Shown: positions 16,393 to 48,646 of the stretch, piece after piece
How positions within the stretch are numbered: position 1 is the first letter of the stretch
Layout of the letters: each line of letters starts with the position of its first letter
Assembly: GCF_024298905.1 (NCBI RefSeq)
Contig: NZ_CP101154.1
Location: 3,250,932 to 3,314,931, forward strand
DNA length: 64,000 nucleotides
Direction: 5' to 3'
From: Natronomonas marina
Lineage (GTDB): Archaea; Halobacteriota; Halobacteria; Halobacteriales; Haloarculaceae
Notes under the pieces: model-generated
The model's database searches: none
Told to the model about the DNA's origin: nothing
The model's input: only the letters and a program-made list of their open reading frames with translations
Translations under genes and position numbers: made by a program

Positions 16393-16431
16393 TCGGCAAG
16401 AACACGATCAGTCTATATTAATTCTTGCCGA
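16393..16431. promoter_or_regulatory. NikR-like operator candidate upstream of the cobalt/nickel transporter
   Basis: TCGGCAAGAA (16393-16402) and TTCTTGCCGA (16422-16431) are perfect 10-bp inverted repeats with a 19-bp spacer that contains TATA-like CTATATTA (16413-16420). Metal-responsive NikR repressors bind paired half-sites with a spacer of roughly this size. It lies 80 bases before cbiM in an AT-rich leader. A second AT-rich stretch (TTTATTATAAT, about 16476) could be the promoter actually used. The assignment is inferred from spacing and context. Confidence 0.5.
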
Positions 16432-16511
16432 GAATAAGCCAGTAGTTATTATCTTATACGTTCTAGTAAGGCAAGTTTATTATAATAGTAGCAGAAATTG
16501 TTAAACCAGAG

Positions 16512-17192
16512 ATGGCACACATTCACCTCGGAGAAGGCTCGTTCCCGCTGTGGGCACTGGTACTCTGGACGCTGCTCGGCGTCGGACTGATCGGTGCCGT
16601 CGTCTACCGAGTCCGGAAAGGGGGTATCAGGACACACCAGATCGCACTCGCCGGCATCGGTGCGGCCGCGAGCTTCGCGATCTTCCAGCTGAACATCCCC
16701 GTGTGGGGTGGTATCCACATGAACCTCACCGGTCTCGTCGGCATCCTCGCCGGGCCGCTGCTCGGAGCGCTCATTGCACTGGTCGTCAATATCTTCTCGG
16801 CAGCGCTCGGACATGGTGCGGTCGGCCTGCTGGGCGCAAATACGCTCGTCAACGCGAGCGAAGCTATCGTCGCCTACTACGCGTTCAAGACGCTGATAGG
16901 GATGGACTGGGACGTCTTCCCCGCAAGCGCGAGTGCCGCCACGCTCGGTCTCTCGGCGGGGGCCTTCCTGATGGGAGCGATCATCGTCATCAGTGGCGTC
17001 AACGGGAGCGCGCTGCCGCGCGGTGACCTGACGATTGCCGTCGCTGGTCTCGTCGGGCTCAACCTCGGCGTCGCCGTCATCGAGGGCATCCTGACGGGCT
17101 TCATCGTGCAGTTCCTCGCGTCCGTCCGCCCCGACCTCGTCGGTCTCACCGACCGTAACAGCCGCGACGAAACGACCGGGGTGACCGCCTGA
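16512..17192 (+). CDS. cbiM: Cobalt/nickel ECF transporter substrate-binding membrane protein CbiM/NikM
   Basis: 226 residues. The N-terminus MAHIHLGEGSFPLWALVLW carries the conserved His residues that bind Co2+ or Ni2+. About seven membrane helices follow with NIPVWGGIHMNLTGLVGILA and GANTLVNASEAIVAYYAF. It is the S component; metal choice (Co or Ni) cannot be told from this alone. Its TGA overlaps the next ATG (TGATG). A 10-bp inverted repeat upstream may be a metal-responsive operator. Confidence 0.95.
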   Translation: MAHIHLGEGSFPLWALVLWTLLGVGLIGAVVYRVRKGGIRTHQIALAGIGAAASFAIFQLNIPVWGGIHMNLTGLVGILAGPLLGALIALVVNIFSAALGHGAVGLLGANTLVNASEAIVAYYAFKTLIGMDWDVFPASASAATLGLSAGAFLMGAIIVISGVNGSALPRGDLTIAVAGLVGLNLGVAVIEGILTGFIVQFLASVRPDLVGLTDRNSRDETTGVTA

Positions 17193-17515
17193 TGCAGCGC
17201 TGGAAGCAGTATGGTGGCCTGGCCGCCCTCTTCGCTGCCTTTCTCGCCGCTGGGTACGGGGGCTTCACCGCAACCGGCGGCGCACTGCCGTGGGCCAAAC
17301 GCTCCGCGAAAGCGCTCCAGCGCGGTGTGCAGGAGGGAGGCGGTTCGCTCGTCGACTTCGGCCGGGGCATCGTGGTGGCCGGACCCATCCGCAAGAGCGG
17401 GCTGATGCTCGAATTTCTCGGCCTCGTCGTCCTGCTGGCCGCTATCGGTATCGGGCTGTACGTCTACGTCGACCGCTACGGCGGCTTCGAGGACGGAGAG
17501 CGCCCGGCACAGTAA
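17192..17515 (+). CDS. PDGLE/CbiN-like small membrane subunit of the metal transporter
   Basis: 107 residues with an N-terminal helix (GLAALFAAFLAAGYGGFTA), a loop of about 50 residues and a second helix (LEFLGLVVLLAAIGIGLYVY). Two-helix small subunits of this shape (CbiN, or the PDGLE part of NikN) sit between CbiM and CbiQ in cobalt/nickel transporters and are needed for uptake. It overlaps cbiM by one base and is followed 2 bases later by cbiQ. Confidence 0.8.
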   Translation: MQRWKQYGGLAALFAAFLAAGYGGFTATGGALPWAKRSAKALQRGVQEGGGSLVDFGRGIVVAGPIRKSGLMLEFLGLVVLLAAIGIGLYVYVDRYGGFEDGERPAQ

Positions 17516-17517
17516 CC

Positions 17518-18330
17518 GTGACGACGCTCTCGAACCACGTTCCCGACCCGCGGCTCATCACGTCGTTCGCCGAGCAGCGGGACGGGCCGCTGCACCGCGT
17601 CAATCCCTGGACGAAGGTCGGCGTCGTCGGCGCACTCGTCCTCTCCGTCACGGTGTTCGACCGCCTCGCGCTCCTGGCCGGACTGTACGGAGCCGTGCTG
17701 GCGGTCTACGGACTCGCGGGGCTGCCCTTCCGACGGTTGGCCGGCTGGTACACGCTCCCGATGCTGTTCATCGTCTCGGTCGCCGTGCCGCTGGCGTTTC
17801 TCGAACCGGGGACGCCGATGGGCGGCGCGCTCTCGACGCCACTCGGCGAGATTTCGGTCACGCGGGCCGGTCTCGTGCTCTTCGGGGAACTCACCTGTCG
17901 GTCACTCACGGTGGTCACGTTCACCTTGACGGCGTCGATGACAACCAAATACACCGACGTTGCGTACATGCTCGGACGACTACTCCCGCGGCCCATCGAC
18001 CAGATAGCGTTGCTCACCTACCGGTTCACGTTCGTCATGATCGAGACGCTCGAGGACCTGGTGAAAGCCGCACTCTCCCGGGGTGCGAACTTCTCGGAGT
18101 TCTGGTCGAACAAACGGCTGTACGCGAGAATCCTCGGGATGACGATGCTGTCGGCAATCGAGCAGTCCGAACGACTCGTCAAGTCGATGGAAGCCCGTGG
18201 CTACACTGGCGACATCACGCTGTACGGCGACGTCTCGCGGCCACCGATCCACGAACTATTCATCGTGGTGGGTTCGTACGTTGCTGTCGTCGGCTACGCA
18301 GCGGTCGCGGTCTACGGGGTGGGGCTGTGA
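17518..18330 (+). CDS. cbiQ: ECF transporter transmembrane protein CbiQ (T component)
   Basis: About 270 residues with 5-6 membrane helices. It contains the coupling motifs of T components: ALSRGANFSEF and KSMEARGYTGDI (the A-R-G type signatures that contact the ATPases). The GTG at 17518 directly follows the previous stop codon (TAACCGTG). The gene ends in a GTGA overlap with the ATPase gene. Confidence 0.93.
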   Translation: MTTLSNHVPDPRLITSFAEQRDGPLHRVNPWTKVGVVGALVLSVTVFDRLALLAGLYGAVLAVYGLAGLPFRRLAGWYTLPMLFIVSVAVPLAFLEPGTPMGGALSTPLGEISVTRAGLVLFGELTCRSLTVVTFTLTASMTTKYTDVAYMLGRLLPRPIDQIALLTYRFTFVMIETLEDLVKAALSRGANFSEFWSNKRLYARILGMTMLSAIEQSERLVKSMEARGYTGDITLYGDVSRPPIHELFIVVGSYVAVVGYAAVAVYGVGL

Positions 18331-19190
18331 GTCGAGACGATTCACCGCTGGTCGACCTCCAGTGTGAGGCTCACACCTACCCCGACGGGACGGTCGGCAT
18401 GCACGACGTCGACCTCTCGGTGTACCCCGACGAGGTCGTCGCACTCGTCGGTGGCAACGGTGCCGGGAAGTCGACGCTCCTCGAACATCTGAACGCGACG
18501 CTCGTCCCCGACGACGGCGAACTCGTCGTCGACGGCACGCCGATCACCGAAGACAACGAGGCCCACGCACGGACCGAAGTCGGGTTCGTCTTCCAGGACG
18601 CCGATACGCAACTCGTCGCGCCCACGGTCCTCGATGACGTGATGTTCGGTCTCCAGAACTACGGCGTGTCCGGTGACGAAGCGAGAACGCGCGCTCGTGA
18701 GGCGCTCGCAACTGTCGACGCGAGCCACCTCGACGACCGAATCCCCCACTATCTGAGCGGTGGCGAGAAACGCCTCGTCGGCCTCGCTGGCGTGCTGGTG
18801 CTCGACCCGAGTGTGATCGTGCTGGACGAACCGCTCGCGGGACTCGACCCCGAGCGATCCCAACTGGTCACCGAGCGAATCGAGGAGATTCACGAGGACG
18901 GTATCAGCGTCGTCCTCTCGACGCACGACCTCGAATTTGCCGCCGAAATCGCGGACCGTGTCTGCGTGATGGCCGACGGCAACGTCGTCGGGAGTGGGAC
19001 GCCCCGAGAGGTGTTCTACGACGACGCGCTGTTGGCGGACGCGAACCTTCACCCTCCCAGTGCGGTTCGTGTGGCCCGCGATGCAGGGGTGGGGGCGACC
19101 GCACGGCCGGTGACGGAAGCGGACCTAGTGTCGCTCCTCACGGAGGCCGACGATCTGGAAACCGAACAGACCCTCTCTCGGGGTAGTTGA
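18327..19190 (+). CDS. cbiO: Energy-coupling ABC ATPase CbiO
   Basis: 287 residues. Walker A is VGGNGAGKSTLL, the Q loop is FVFQDADTQLVAPTV, the signature is YLSGGEKRLVGLAG, Walker B is VIVLDEPLAGLD and the switch His is in VLSTHDLEFAAEIAD. It powers metal uptake with CbiM and CbiQ at the membrane. The GTG start overlaps the cbiQ stop by 4 bases. It is the last gene of the four-gene operon; a single ATPase gene suggests a homodimer. Confidence 0.95.
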   Translation: MSRDDSPLVDLQCEAHTYPDGTVGMHDVDLSVYPDEVVALVGGNGAGKSTLLEHLNATLVPDDGELVVDGTPITEDNEAHARTEVGFVFQDADTQLVAPTVLDDVMFGLQNYGVSGDEARTRAREALATVDASHLDDRIPHYLSGGEKRLVGLAGVLVLDPSVIVLDEPLAGLDPERSQLVTERIEEIHEDGISVVLSTHDLEFAAEIADRVCVMADGNVVGSGTPREVFYDDALLADANLHPPSAVRVARDAGVGATARPVTEADLVSLLTEADDLETEQTLSRGS

Positions 19191-19285
19191 TACGGTCCCC
19201 GACCGCGATTCGCTCCGTGGTATCGTCTTCGTCGATAGCTGGCGGTGAGCGACGAAGGGGAGGCATCGACCCGAGCGTCGAACCG

Positions 19286-19948
19286 TCAGCCGTCGAGCAG
19301 CGCCGCCACGTCGTGCAGCGACTCGACCTCGTGGGTCGCGTCGACCGGGAGGTCGACCTCGCGGGTGTGGGGCCGGCGGACGAACGCCGAGTCCAGTCCG
19401 GCGCGGTCGGCGGCGACGACGTCGGTCGCGCTGTCGCCGACGTACAGCGCCGAGGCCGCGTCGAGGTCCGAGAGCGCCCGGTCGACGTAGTGGGTGTTCG
19501 GTTTCTTGCGTTCGAGGCTCTCGACGGACATCTCGCGGCCGTAGTAGGTGTCGAAGGTCCCGTCCCACCCGAAGTGATCGAGGAGGAACTCGATTGTCGT
19601 GTGGTGGTTGTTGCTCACGACGCCGCTGGGGAGCGCGCCGTCGAGGACGGCCTCGACGTCGTCGTAGCACTCGCGGTTGCCCGCCCTGAACGCCTCGCGC
19701 TGGGACCGGTCGTCGTGGCGTTCGCGCGCCAGCCACAGTCGTTCGGGGTCGACCCCGTAGGCGGCGCCGATCTCTTCGAGGACGTCGACGGTCACGCCCG
19801 ACGTGAGGTCGTCGACGTGGCGGTCGGCGGGGTCGGCGACGCCGACCGACCGGAAGGCCTCGCGGATGGCCGCCCGCTGGGTCTCCGCCGCCGGCGGTTC
19901 GACGAGCACGCCGTCGTTGTCGAACAGTACCGCGTCGTAGGAGGGCAC
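19286..19948 (-). CDS. HAD-superfamily hydrolase (phosphatase)
   Basis: About 220 residues. HAD motif I is AVLFDNDGVLVEPP (nucleophile Asp and acid Asp), motif II GVVSNNHH, motif III Lys in RKKPNTHY and motif IV YVGDSATDVVAADRAG. The alpha-helical cap lies between motifs I and II. Likely a small-molecule phosphatase; substrate unknown. The GTG at 19948 is chosen because longer frames (to 19963) enter the transposon hairpin at 19959. The element's end abuts the gene, so its native promoter has probably been displaced. Confidence 0.9.
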   Translation of the reverse strand: MPSYDAVLFDNDGVLVEPPAAETQRAAIREAFRSVGVADPADRHVDDLTSGVTVDVLEEIGAAYGVDPERLWLARERHDDRSQREAFRAGNRECYDDVEAVLDGALPSGVVSNNHHTTIEFLLDHFGWDGTFDTYYGREMSVESLERKKPNTHYVDRALSDLDAASALYVGDSATDVVAADRAGLDSAFVRRPHTREVDLPVDATHEVESLHDVAALLDG

Positions 19949-19954
19949 TTGACT

Positions 19955-21390
19955 TCCTCCCACGGCTGAAGCCGTGGGATTCCCGCATTGGGATATTAAG
20001 GTTTGCAGGCGACTTGTTCTTGTGGGCGTACTCTGCCCGTGGATTTGTCGAACAAGCGCACTGCTGGCTGAGCCAAACAGCCGTTACTCCTATCCTGTGA
20101 AGGATTCGGAGTTACCGTCGCTCGCATGTTCTCCGCCGCGTTCAAATCGCTATTGGCGACCAGTTCGCAGTTCTCGCAGACGTACAACCCACGCTCAACA
20201 CGATTCGAGGTGGCTTCAGTGCCGCACTCACAGCACGTTTTCGACGTTTTCACCCCTGCTTCGTCAACACGCTCCACGTCGATGCCACGTTCTTCCGCCT
20301 TGTACTCAATGTGACTGAGGAGCGTCTCGAACGCCCAGTCGTGCAGGCGTTTGTTCCCGTGCCGCCCCCAGTCTTCATCGTCACGGATGTTCTTCGGATG
20401 GCCGACAGCGATTGTCTCTACGCCACGGTCGGCACACTGCTGCACGATGTCTTTGGAGAGGGCGTGCAGGAAGTGGTTTTGTCGGCGTGCTTTCTTCCGC
20501 CGCGCCCACGCTGCGTGGTTGCTCGGCCCGTTTTCACCTTCCGTGCCGTATTCTTCGTGGCGGAAGTAGTGGGCGTCCTCTTTCAGGGCGTTACCCGGAT
20601 ACAGCAGTGTCTCGTCACCGACAGAGACAGCTGCCGTATTGCAGATACCGAGGTCAACTCCTGCCGTGTTCTCACCGGTAGCATCGGCTGTCTCAACTCG
20701 CATCTTGCAGACGAAGTGGAGGTCCCACTGCTCGCCAGTCCAGACAGCCCGCACCGTCTGGACGTTTTCAACAGCGTCGAGTGTCTGCTCGGCTGTCTGG
20801 AGCGTGTATTCACAGAGGATGTAGTCAGCGGCGTACCGCGACTTTTTGTGGTTCGTTCCTTTCGAGAGCCGGACACGGTTGTACTGGGTGTCGAGTTTGA
20901 AGCCCTGATTTTTCCACGTCACCGTCGAGCGTGGGTGGTCGTCGCCGTGTTTGCGGTAGCCGGGCGGGTTCGCGTCCGGGTCGTCCTGTTCGTACCACGA
21001 GACGAACGCCTCACCGAGTTCCTGAAGAACTCGCTGACTAGATTGGCTGTGCAAGTCTGCATACCGTTCGTGTGTTTTGAGGTACGAACAGAGGTCGTCG
21101 GTGTCTGGAATGTGGCCGATAGCGTCCCAGACGCGCTGGATTGTCCACCGGCCGACGTTCCACAGTTTACTGGCGGCAAAGCCATGCGAATCGAGGTCAT
21201 CACTGACTTGCGAGTGGTTGTGGATACTCGCTTTGAGTGTCCGAGTGACGACCCGATTCGCCATATGTAAGTATAGTATCTTTACTTACATAAAGGTTGG
21301 TGTCAGCGTGGAATATCCAGCCGAGCGTGCGAGCGTGGGTTGTCTCCCATCGTGTCGGCTTCATCCCACGGCTGAAGCCGTGGGCTTTCG
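19955..21390 (-). mobile_element. IS1341-type TnpB element with identical end hairpins
   Basis: The TnpB gene is bracketed by the same 20-base hairpin, CCCACGGCTGAAGCCGTGGG, at 19959-19978 and 21365-21384 (8-bp arms, TGAA loop). There is no TnpA gene. The right end lies between the tnpB stop codon and the start of the HAD gene; the guide part of any omega-RNA would be copied from the HAD gene's first codons. The element edges are inferred from the hairpins. Confidence 0.8.
19996..21264 (-). CDS. tnpB: TnpB-family protein with altered RuvC Glu site
   Basis: 422 residues. RuvC Asp204 (AGVDLGICNTAAV) and Asp373 (NSDLNAAEN) are present, as is the zinc ribbon (CCECGT ... CENCE). The position that normally holds catalytic Glu is Gly288 (IAVGHPKNIRDD). 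In haloarchaeal TnpBs of this V-G-x-x type a Glu elsewhere may replace it; the Glu in LLSHIEYKAEERG is the obvious candidate. If not, the protein would be nuclease-dead. The family also includes VTWKNQGFKL and the W-G-x-H-G-N-K-R-L-H-D-W-A-F block. Confidence 0.93.
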   Translation of the reverse strand: MANRVVTRTLKASIHNHSQVSDDLDSHGFAASKLWNVGRWTIQRVWDAIGHIPDTDDLCSYLKTHERYADLHSQSSQRVLQELGEAFVSWYEQDDPDANPPGYRKHGDDHPRSTVTWKNQGFKLDTQYNRVRLSKGTNHKKSRYAADYILCEYTLQTAEQTLDAVENVQTVRAVWTGEQWDLHFVCKMRVETADATGENTAGVDLGICNTAAVSVGDETLLYPGNALKEDAHYFRHEEYGTEGENGPSNHAAWARRKKARRQNHFLHALSKDIVQQCADRGVETIAVGHPKNIRDDEDWGRHGNKRLHDWAFETLLSHIEYKAEERGIDVERVDEAGVKTSKTCCECGTEATSNRVERGLYVCENCELVANSDLNAAENMRATVTPNPSQDRSNGCLAQPAVRLFDKSTGRVRPQEQVACKP

Positions 21391-21419
21391 CCTTGAAATT
21401 CTGTAAGACGGTACCGGGC

Positions 21420-21560
21420 CGTCGATGGTGGGCGTTTCGGTTCGCCGAGCGGCGCGTGCTTACCGGGGTCGGTCTGTTGCTCGTCATCGACCCCGAGGCC
21501 CTGTACGCGTCCCGGGGGCTCCTGTCTCGGGGGCCGGTCACTCCTGCTGGGGCCCAGTCC
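21420..21560 (+). pseudogene. Histidine kinase 7TM-region remnant
   Basis: The frame reads AFRFAERRVLTGVGLLLVID then PEALYASRGLLSRGPVTPAG. This matches FAFAER...LLLVRPEFLYESRGLVTRGPVT of the kinase at 45832-47553. The rest of the kinase is missing on both sides: the TnpB element lies to the left and the small membrane gene of the giant-protein locus to the right. It is therefore a fragment of a paralogous kinase. Confidence 0.7.
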
Positions 21561-21880
21561 CTCGAACAGAGAAGACAACGAGCGTCACGCCCACGATCGT
21601 GACCAGCACGCCCACGAGCGCGACGGCTAGACCGGCGGTCTCGACAGCGTAACCGGCAATCAGGACACCGAGGACGGCGGCTATGATGCCGAATCCGTAC
21701 GTCCATTCCAGCGAGCGTGCGCCGAGCACCGCCGAGGCTACGACTCCCAGCAACGCTACGGAGACCCCTATCCAGTACAGCAGTGTAATCGAGGTGACGA
21801 GTACGACGATGATACCGAGGACGGCGATTCCGACGCCGAGCGCCCCGGCGCGGATGGTCGCGATTTCACCCTCTGTAAGC

Positions 21881-21888
<8 letters not shown>
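21538..21888 (-). CDS. Small four-helix membrane protein coupled to the giant protein
   Basis: 116 residues: a short polar N-terminus (MSELTEGEIATIR) and four hydrophobic segments (about 14-36, 41-56, 65-83 and 88-109). The ATG at 21888 lies inside the last codons of the giant gene and is preceded by the Shine-Dalgarno-like GGAGGTGATG, so the two genes are translationally coupled. No family recognised. Tight coupling suggests a role in anchoring or handling the giant protein, or simple co-expression. Confidence 0.85.
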
Positions 21889-45589
<23,701 letters not shown>

Positions 45590-45831
45590 TACTGTACCAC
45601 CACATTCAAACCACAGTGGTAAAAGTCCGGCAGTAAATTAGACGAAAGCTTCGGCTTACATTCGGGAAATCGAGTCACGTTCAGGGCGGTGTCGGCCGTC
45701 ACTCCGTGAGGGGATCACGCCGTTCGGCGCGGGCGTGAACCGGACAACGCTTCCTGGTCCAGACCGACGTGTATTCGGTGTTTATTTTACTCCAGTGCTC
45801 TATATTCACGACGCCAGGGGGTCTCAGAGGG
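45590..45831. promoter_or_regulatory. Divergent promoter region of giant gene and kinase
   Basis: The 242 bases hold a short palindrome ACCAC-A-GTGGT at 45610-45620, about 20 bases upstream of the giant gene's GTG, with a TATA-like TTTACT/TAATTT element (minus strand) just beyond it. A hairpin CACGCC...GGCGTG at 45716-45737 resembles solo IS605-type ends. TTTATTTTA at 45781 is a plausible TATA box for the kinase. The roles are inferred. Confidence 0.4.
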
Positions 45832-47553
45832 ATGGGTTATCAGTTAACGCCGTTCATGCCCATGCACGCCGCCGTGTTCGGCATGACGGTCGTGCTGGGG
45901 CTGTACGCGACGCGCCGGTATCTACGGGAAGACCGCCGCTTACCGGTGCTCGCCTTTGCGGTGTTGATGTTCTCGCTCTCCTTCTGGGAACTCATGAGCT
46001 TCGTCATAGAGATGGTTGTCTCTCGGGAGTTCAAACTGATCGCTTACAACATCACGAACGCCATCGCGATTCCCGTCTACCTGTTTTCGCTCCTGTTCTT
46101 CGCGCTGGCGTTTGCCGAAAGGCAGCGGTGGATAAAGTGGGCCGTGACCGTGTCCGCTGCCGTTCTGGTTGGACTCAGCGCCCTGCTCCTCGTTCGCCCC
46201 GAGTTCCTGTACGAATCCCGCGGACTGGTGACCCGGGGGCCAGTCACGGTTCTGGGCGTCACCTTCGAGGAGTTCGTGCTCCACGACCGGAAACTCAACC
46301 TGTCGTTCAGGCTGTACGCGTTGTACGCCTACGCCGTCACGCTCGCCAGCGGGGGCATCATCCTGCGATACGTGCTCACGAAGGCGGACGAACTCCGCAC
46401 GGAACAGTCGGCCCTCATCGCCATCGGCATCGGTACCCCAATGGTGGTGAACGTACTGGTGTTCCTCAGGGTCCTTCCCCCGTCACCGAACATCACCGAC
46501 GTCGGATTCGGGGTGACTGCGGCCGCCTTCGCGGTCGCCATCTTCAGGTATCAGCTGTTCGAACTGCCTCCCGTCAGTCGTCACCAGTTGATTCGCGGGT
46601 TTGACGATCCGTTCGTGTTCGTCGACGACGACGACGAAGTCGTCTACACGAACCCGACGGCACGGCAGGTGTTCGACGTCGAGACCGACTGGCGTGGTAT
46701 GGACGCGACCGAGTTCTTCGGGCCACATGCCGGGGCCATCCAGCCGTTCTATCCCGACGAGTCCACAGAGGACGGCACGCTCGAAATCGAGGGGTCGGAC
46801 CGGTACTTCGACGTGAAGCGGACGTCGGTCCGGACTCCCGACGGGAATGTCAGTGGCCACATCGTCGCTCTCAGGGACGTCACGAAACTGGAGCGGACGA
46901 ACCGGCGACTCGACCAGTTCACGTCGACGGTGTCTCACGAGTTGCGGACGCCGTTGAACGAGGCGATGGTTCGGACGGACCGCCTCGCTCGAGAGTATCC
47001 CGACGAGCGCACCGAGTCCGTAGAGGCCGCGCTGGACCGGATGGAGTCGGTAATCGACAATATGCTGACGCTCGCCCATAGTCAGGCGGACATCGAGGAG
47101 ACCGAGACGTGTTCCCTGGAGCCACTCCTCAAGGGTGTCTGGGCAAGCGTGCGAACCGACGGCGCGGAACTGGAGTGTCACGTCGGCGACGCGGCCGTCG
47201 ACGCGGACCCGGTTCGGCTGTTCCAGGTCCTCGAGAACCTTCTCCGGAACGCAATCGTGCACAACGACTCGCCACTGACCGTCCGAGTCGGCCTCATCGA
47301 TGGCGACCCCGATTCCGGTGAATGCGCAGGGTTTTACGTCGAGGACGACGGAAAGGGGATTCCCGAACCCGAACGGGATGAGGTATTCGACCACGGGTAC
47401 ACCAGGGGCCGGGGCGGCAACGGGTACGGGCTCTCTATCGTGAGACACATCGTCGACGCCCACGGCTGGACGATTGGCGTCACCGATGGAGCCGACGGTG
47501 GCGCCCGGTTCGAAATCACCGGCGTCGACGCCGGGCCGGTACGCCGTCGGTAG
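45832..47553 (+). CDS. 7TM-PAS sensor histidine kinase
   Basis: 573 residues. Seven membrane helices lie in the first 215 residues (7TM kinase type), then a PAS-like domain (RGFDDPFVFVDDDDEVVYTN ... HIVALRDVTKLER), a phosphoacceptor domain with TVSHELRTPLNEAM (His369), and HATPase with FQVLENLLRNAIVHND, DDGKGIPEPERDEV and GGNGYGLSIVRHI. The ATG at 45832 is preceded by AGAGG; an alternative start at 45769 would cover the likely promoter TTTATTTTA. It is divergent from the giant gene and convergent with the regulator at 47564. A fragment of a related kinase lies at 21420. Confidence 0.93.
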   Translation: MGYQLTPFMPMHAAVFGMTVVLGLYATRRYLREDRRLPVLAFAVLMFSLSFWELMSFVIEMVVSREFKLIAYNITNAIAIPVYLFSLLFFALAFAERQRWIKWAVTVSAAVLVGLSALLLVRPEFLYESRGLVTRGPVTVLGVTFEEFVLHDRKLNLSFRLYALYAYAVTLASGGIILRYVLTKADELRTEQSALIAIGIGTPMVVNVLVFLRVLPPSPNITDVGFGVTAAAFAVAIFRYQLFELPPVSRHQLIRGFDDPFVFVDDDDEVVYTNPTARQVFDVETDWRGMDATEFFGPHAGAIQPFYPDESTEDGTLEIEGSDRYFDVKRTSVRTPDGNVSGHIVALRDVTKLERTNRRLDQFTSTVSHELRTPLNEAMVRTDRLAREYPDERTESVEAALDRMESVIDNMLTLAHSQADIEETETCSLEPLLKGVWASVRTDGAELECHVGDAAVDADPVRLFQVLENLLRNAIVHNDSPLTVRVGLIDGDPDSGECAGFYVEDDGKGIPEPERDEVFDHGYTRGRGGNGYGLSIVRHIVDAHGWTIGVTDGADGGARFEITGVDAGPVRRR

Positions 47554-47563
47554 AGAACGCCCG

Positions 47564-48415
47564 TCAGTCGTCGGACAGAAGCGGCTCGCTCGCCCCCGGC
47601 GGCAGGAGTGGATCGAGCGTCCGTCTCCGGTCCGTCGAGAGGTCGAGGGCCTCGATTCGGTCCGCACAGTCCCGGTAGCCGCCCATCCTCGTGGCAGCCT
47701 CCCCGTAGGCGTCTCGCAGTGCGGCCTGTTTCGACCGCAGGGCCAGGTACTCCCGGACCGGCCCCTCCAGTTCCGCCCGGTTGAGAAGCAATTCGATGCG
47801 GGCCCTCATCTGGTCCTCACCGGCCGGTTTGTAGATGTAGTCGTCGTACGCCAGTTCGTATATGTCGTCGGCGGGTTCGACGCCGCTGACACAGAGGAGC
47901 AGCGCCTGCCCGTCCTCGTCCCTGATTCGGGCTGCCACCTCGTCGCCGGACATCCGCTCGAGATTCCGGTCGATGATGACGATGTCGATGTCGTCGCCGT
48001 ACGCATCGAGTGCGTCCTCGCCGTATCGGACGTACTGTGCGTCGTAGCGACCGGAAAAGTAGTCCGCGAGCATGTCCGCGACCATCCGTTCGTCCTCGAG
48101 TATCAGCACCGACGACCGGGGTGTCTCGTACCGCTGGTTCCACGCGTCCAGCACCTCGATGGCCGGAACGAGGCCGCGGCCCTTGTCCGTCAGCACGTAT
48201 ATCGTCCTGCCGCTGTCCTCGACTGGTTCGGCCGTCGCCAGAATGTCCCGCTCACAGAGGTCGGACAGGCCGTCCGACAGCATCTTCGACGAGATGTCGT
48301 CGATAGCAGCTTCGAGTTCGGAGTACCCCGCGCCGTCCAGTTCGTGGACCGTGTAGAGGATTGCCGGGTGCCACTTGTACGTCAGTATCTCCGTCGCGGC
48401 GCGAATCCGTTTCAC
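47564..48415 (-). CDS. HTH (HxlR-like) - receiver - HalX response regulator
   Basis: About 283 residues. Residues 1-100 are a winged helix (AATEILTYKWHPAILYTVHE, LEAAIDDISSKMLSDGLSDL, IYVLTDKGRGLVPAIEVLD) of HxlR/PadR character. Then a receiver (SSVLILEDERMVADML; phosphoacceptor Asp149 in DIVIIDRNLERMSG; Lys in DDYIYKPAGED) and a HalX-type helical tail. DNA-binding domain first and receiver second is the reverse of the usual order. The GTG at 48415 starts right at the winged helix; longer frames upstream lack homology. Only 10 bases separate its stop from that of the kinase, its probable partner. Confidence 0.85.
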   Translation of the reverse strand: MKRIRAATEILTYKWHPAILYTVHELDGAGYSELEAAIDDISSKMLSDGLSDLCERDILATAEPVEDSGRTIYVLTDKGRGLVPAIEVLDAWNQRYETPRSSVLILEDERMVADMLADYFSGRYDAQYVRYGEDALDAYGDDIDIVIIDRNLERMSGDEVAARIRDEDGQALLLCVSGVEPADDIYELAYDDYIYKPAGEDQMRARIELLLNRAELEGPVREYLALRSKQAALRDAYGEAATRMGGYRDCADRIEALDLSTDRRRTLDPLLPPGASEPLLSDD

Positions 48416-48646
48416 GTTCCGTCGCCCCCCATTGCCGAAACCATGCGGCACGACGTTACGCACGGGTGGTAAAAGCTCCGCTGTTCGTCCCGTACCCGCC
48501 GCAGTTGCGGTATTCGACCGGGACGATAGTGGCAAGTCGGGGGCGCCGTAGCCGACGTAGTGTGGACTTCCGGTCCCTGACACCCGGTGAGTGCCCCACG
48601 GACGGGAGAAGACTTAATCATTCGAGCGTACTACCTCTGTAACACA

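Noticed and set aside
20311-21270. 319-codon plus-strand frame over the second TnpB
   Set aside because: Complement of an intact TnpB gene; no family motifs.
46483-47667. 394-codon minus-strand frame over the kinase
   Set aside because: Antisense shadow of the HATPase region.
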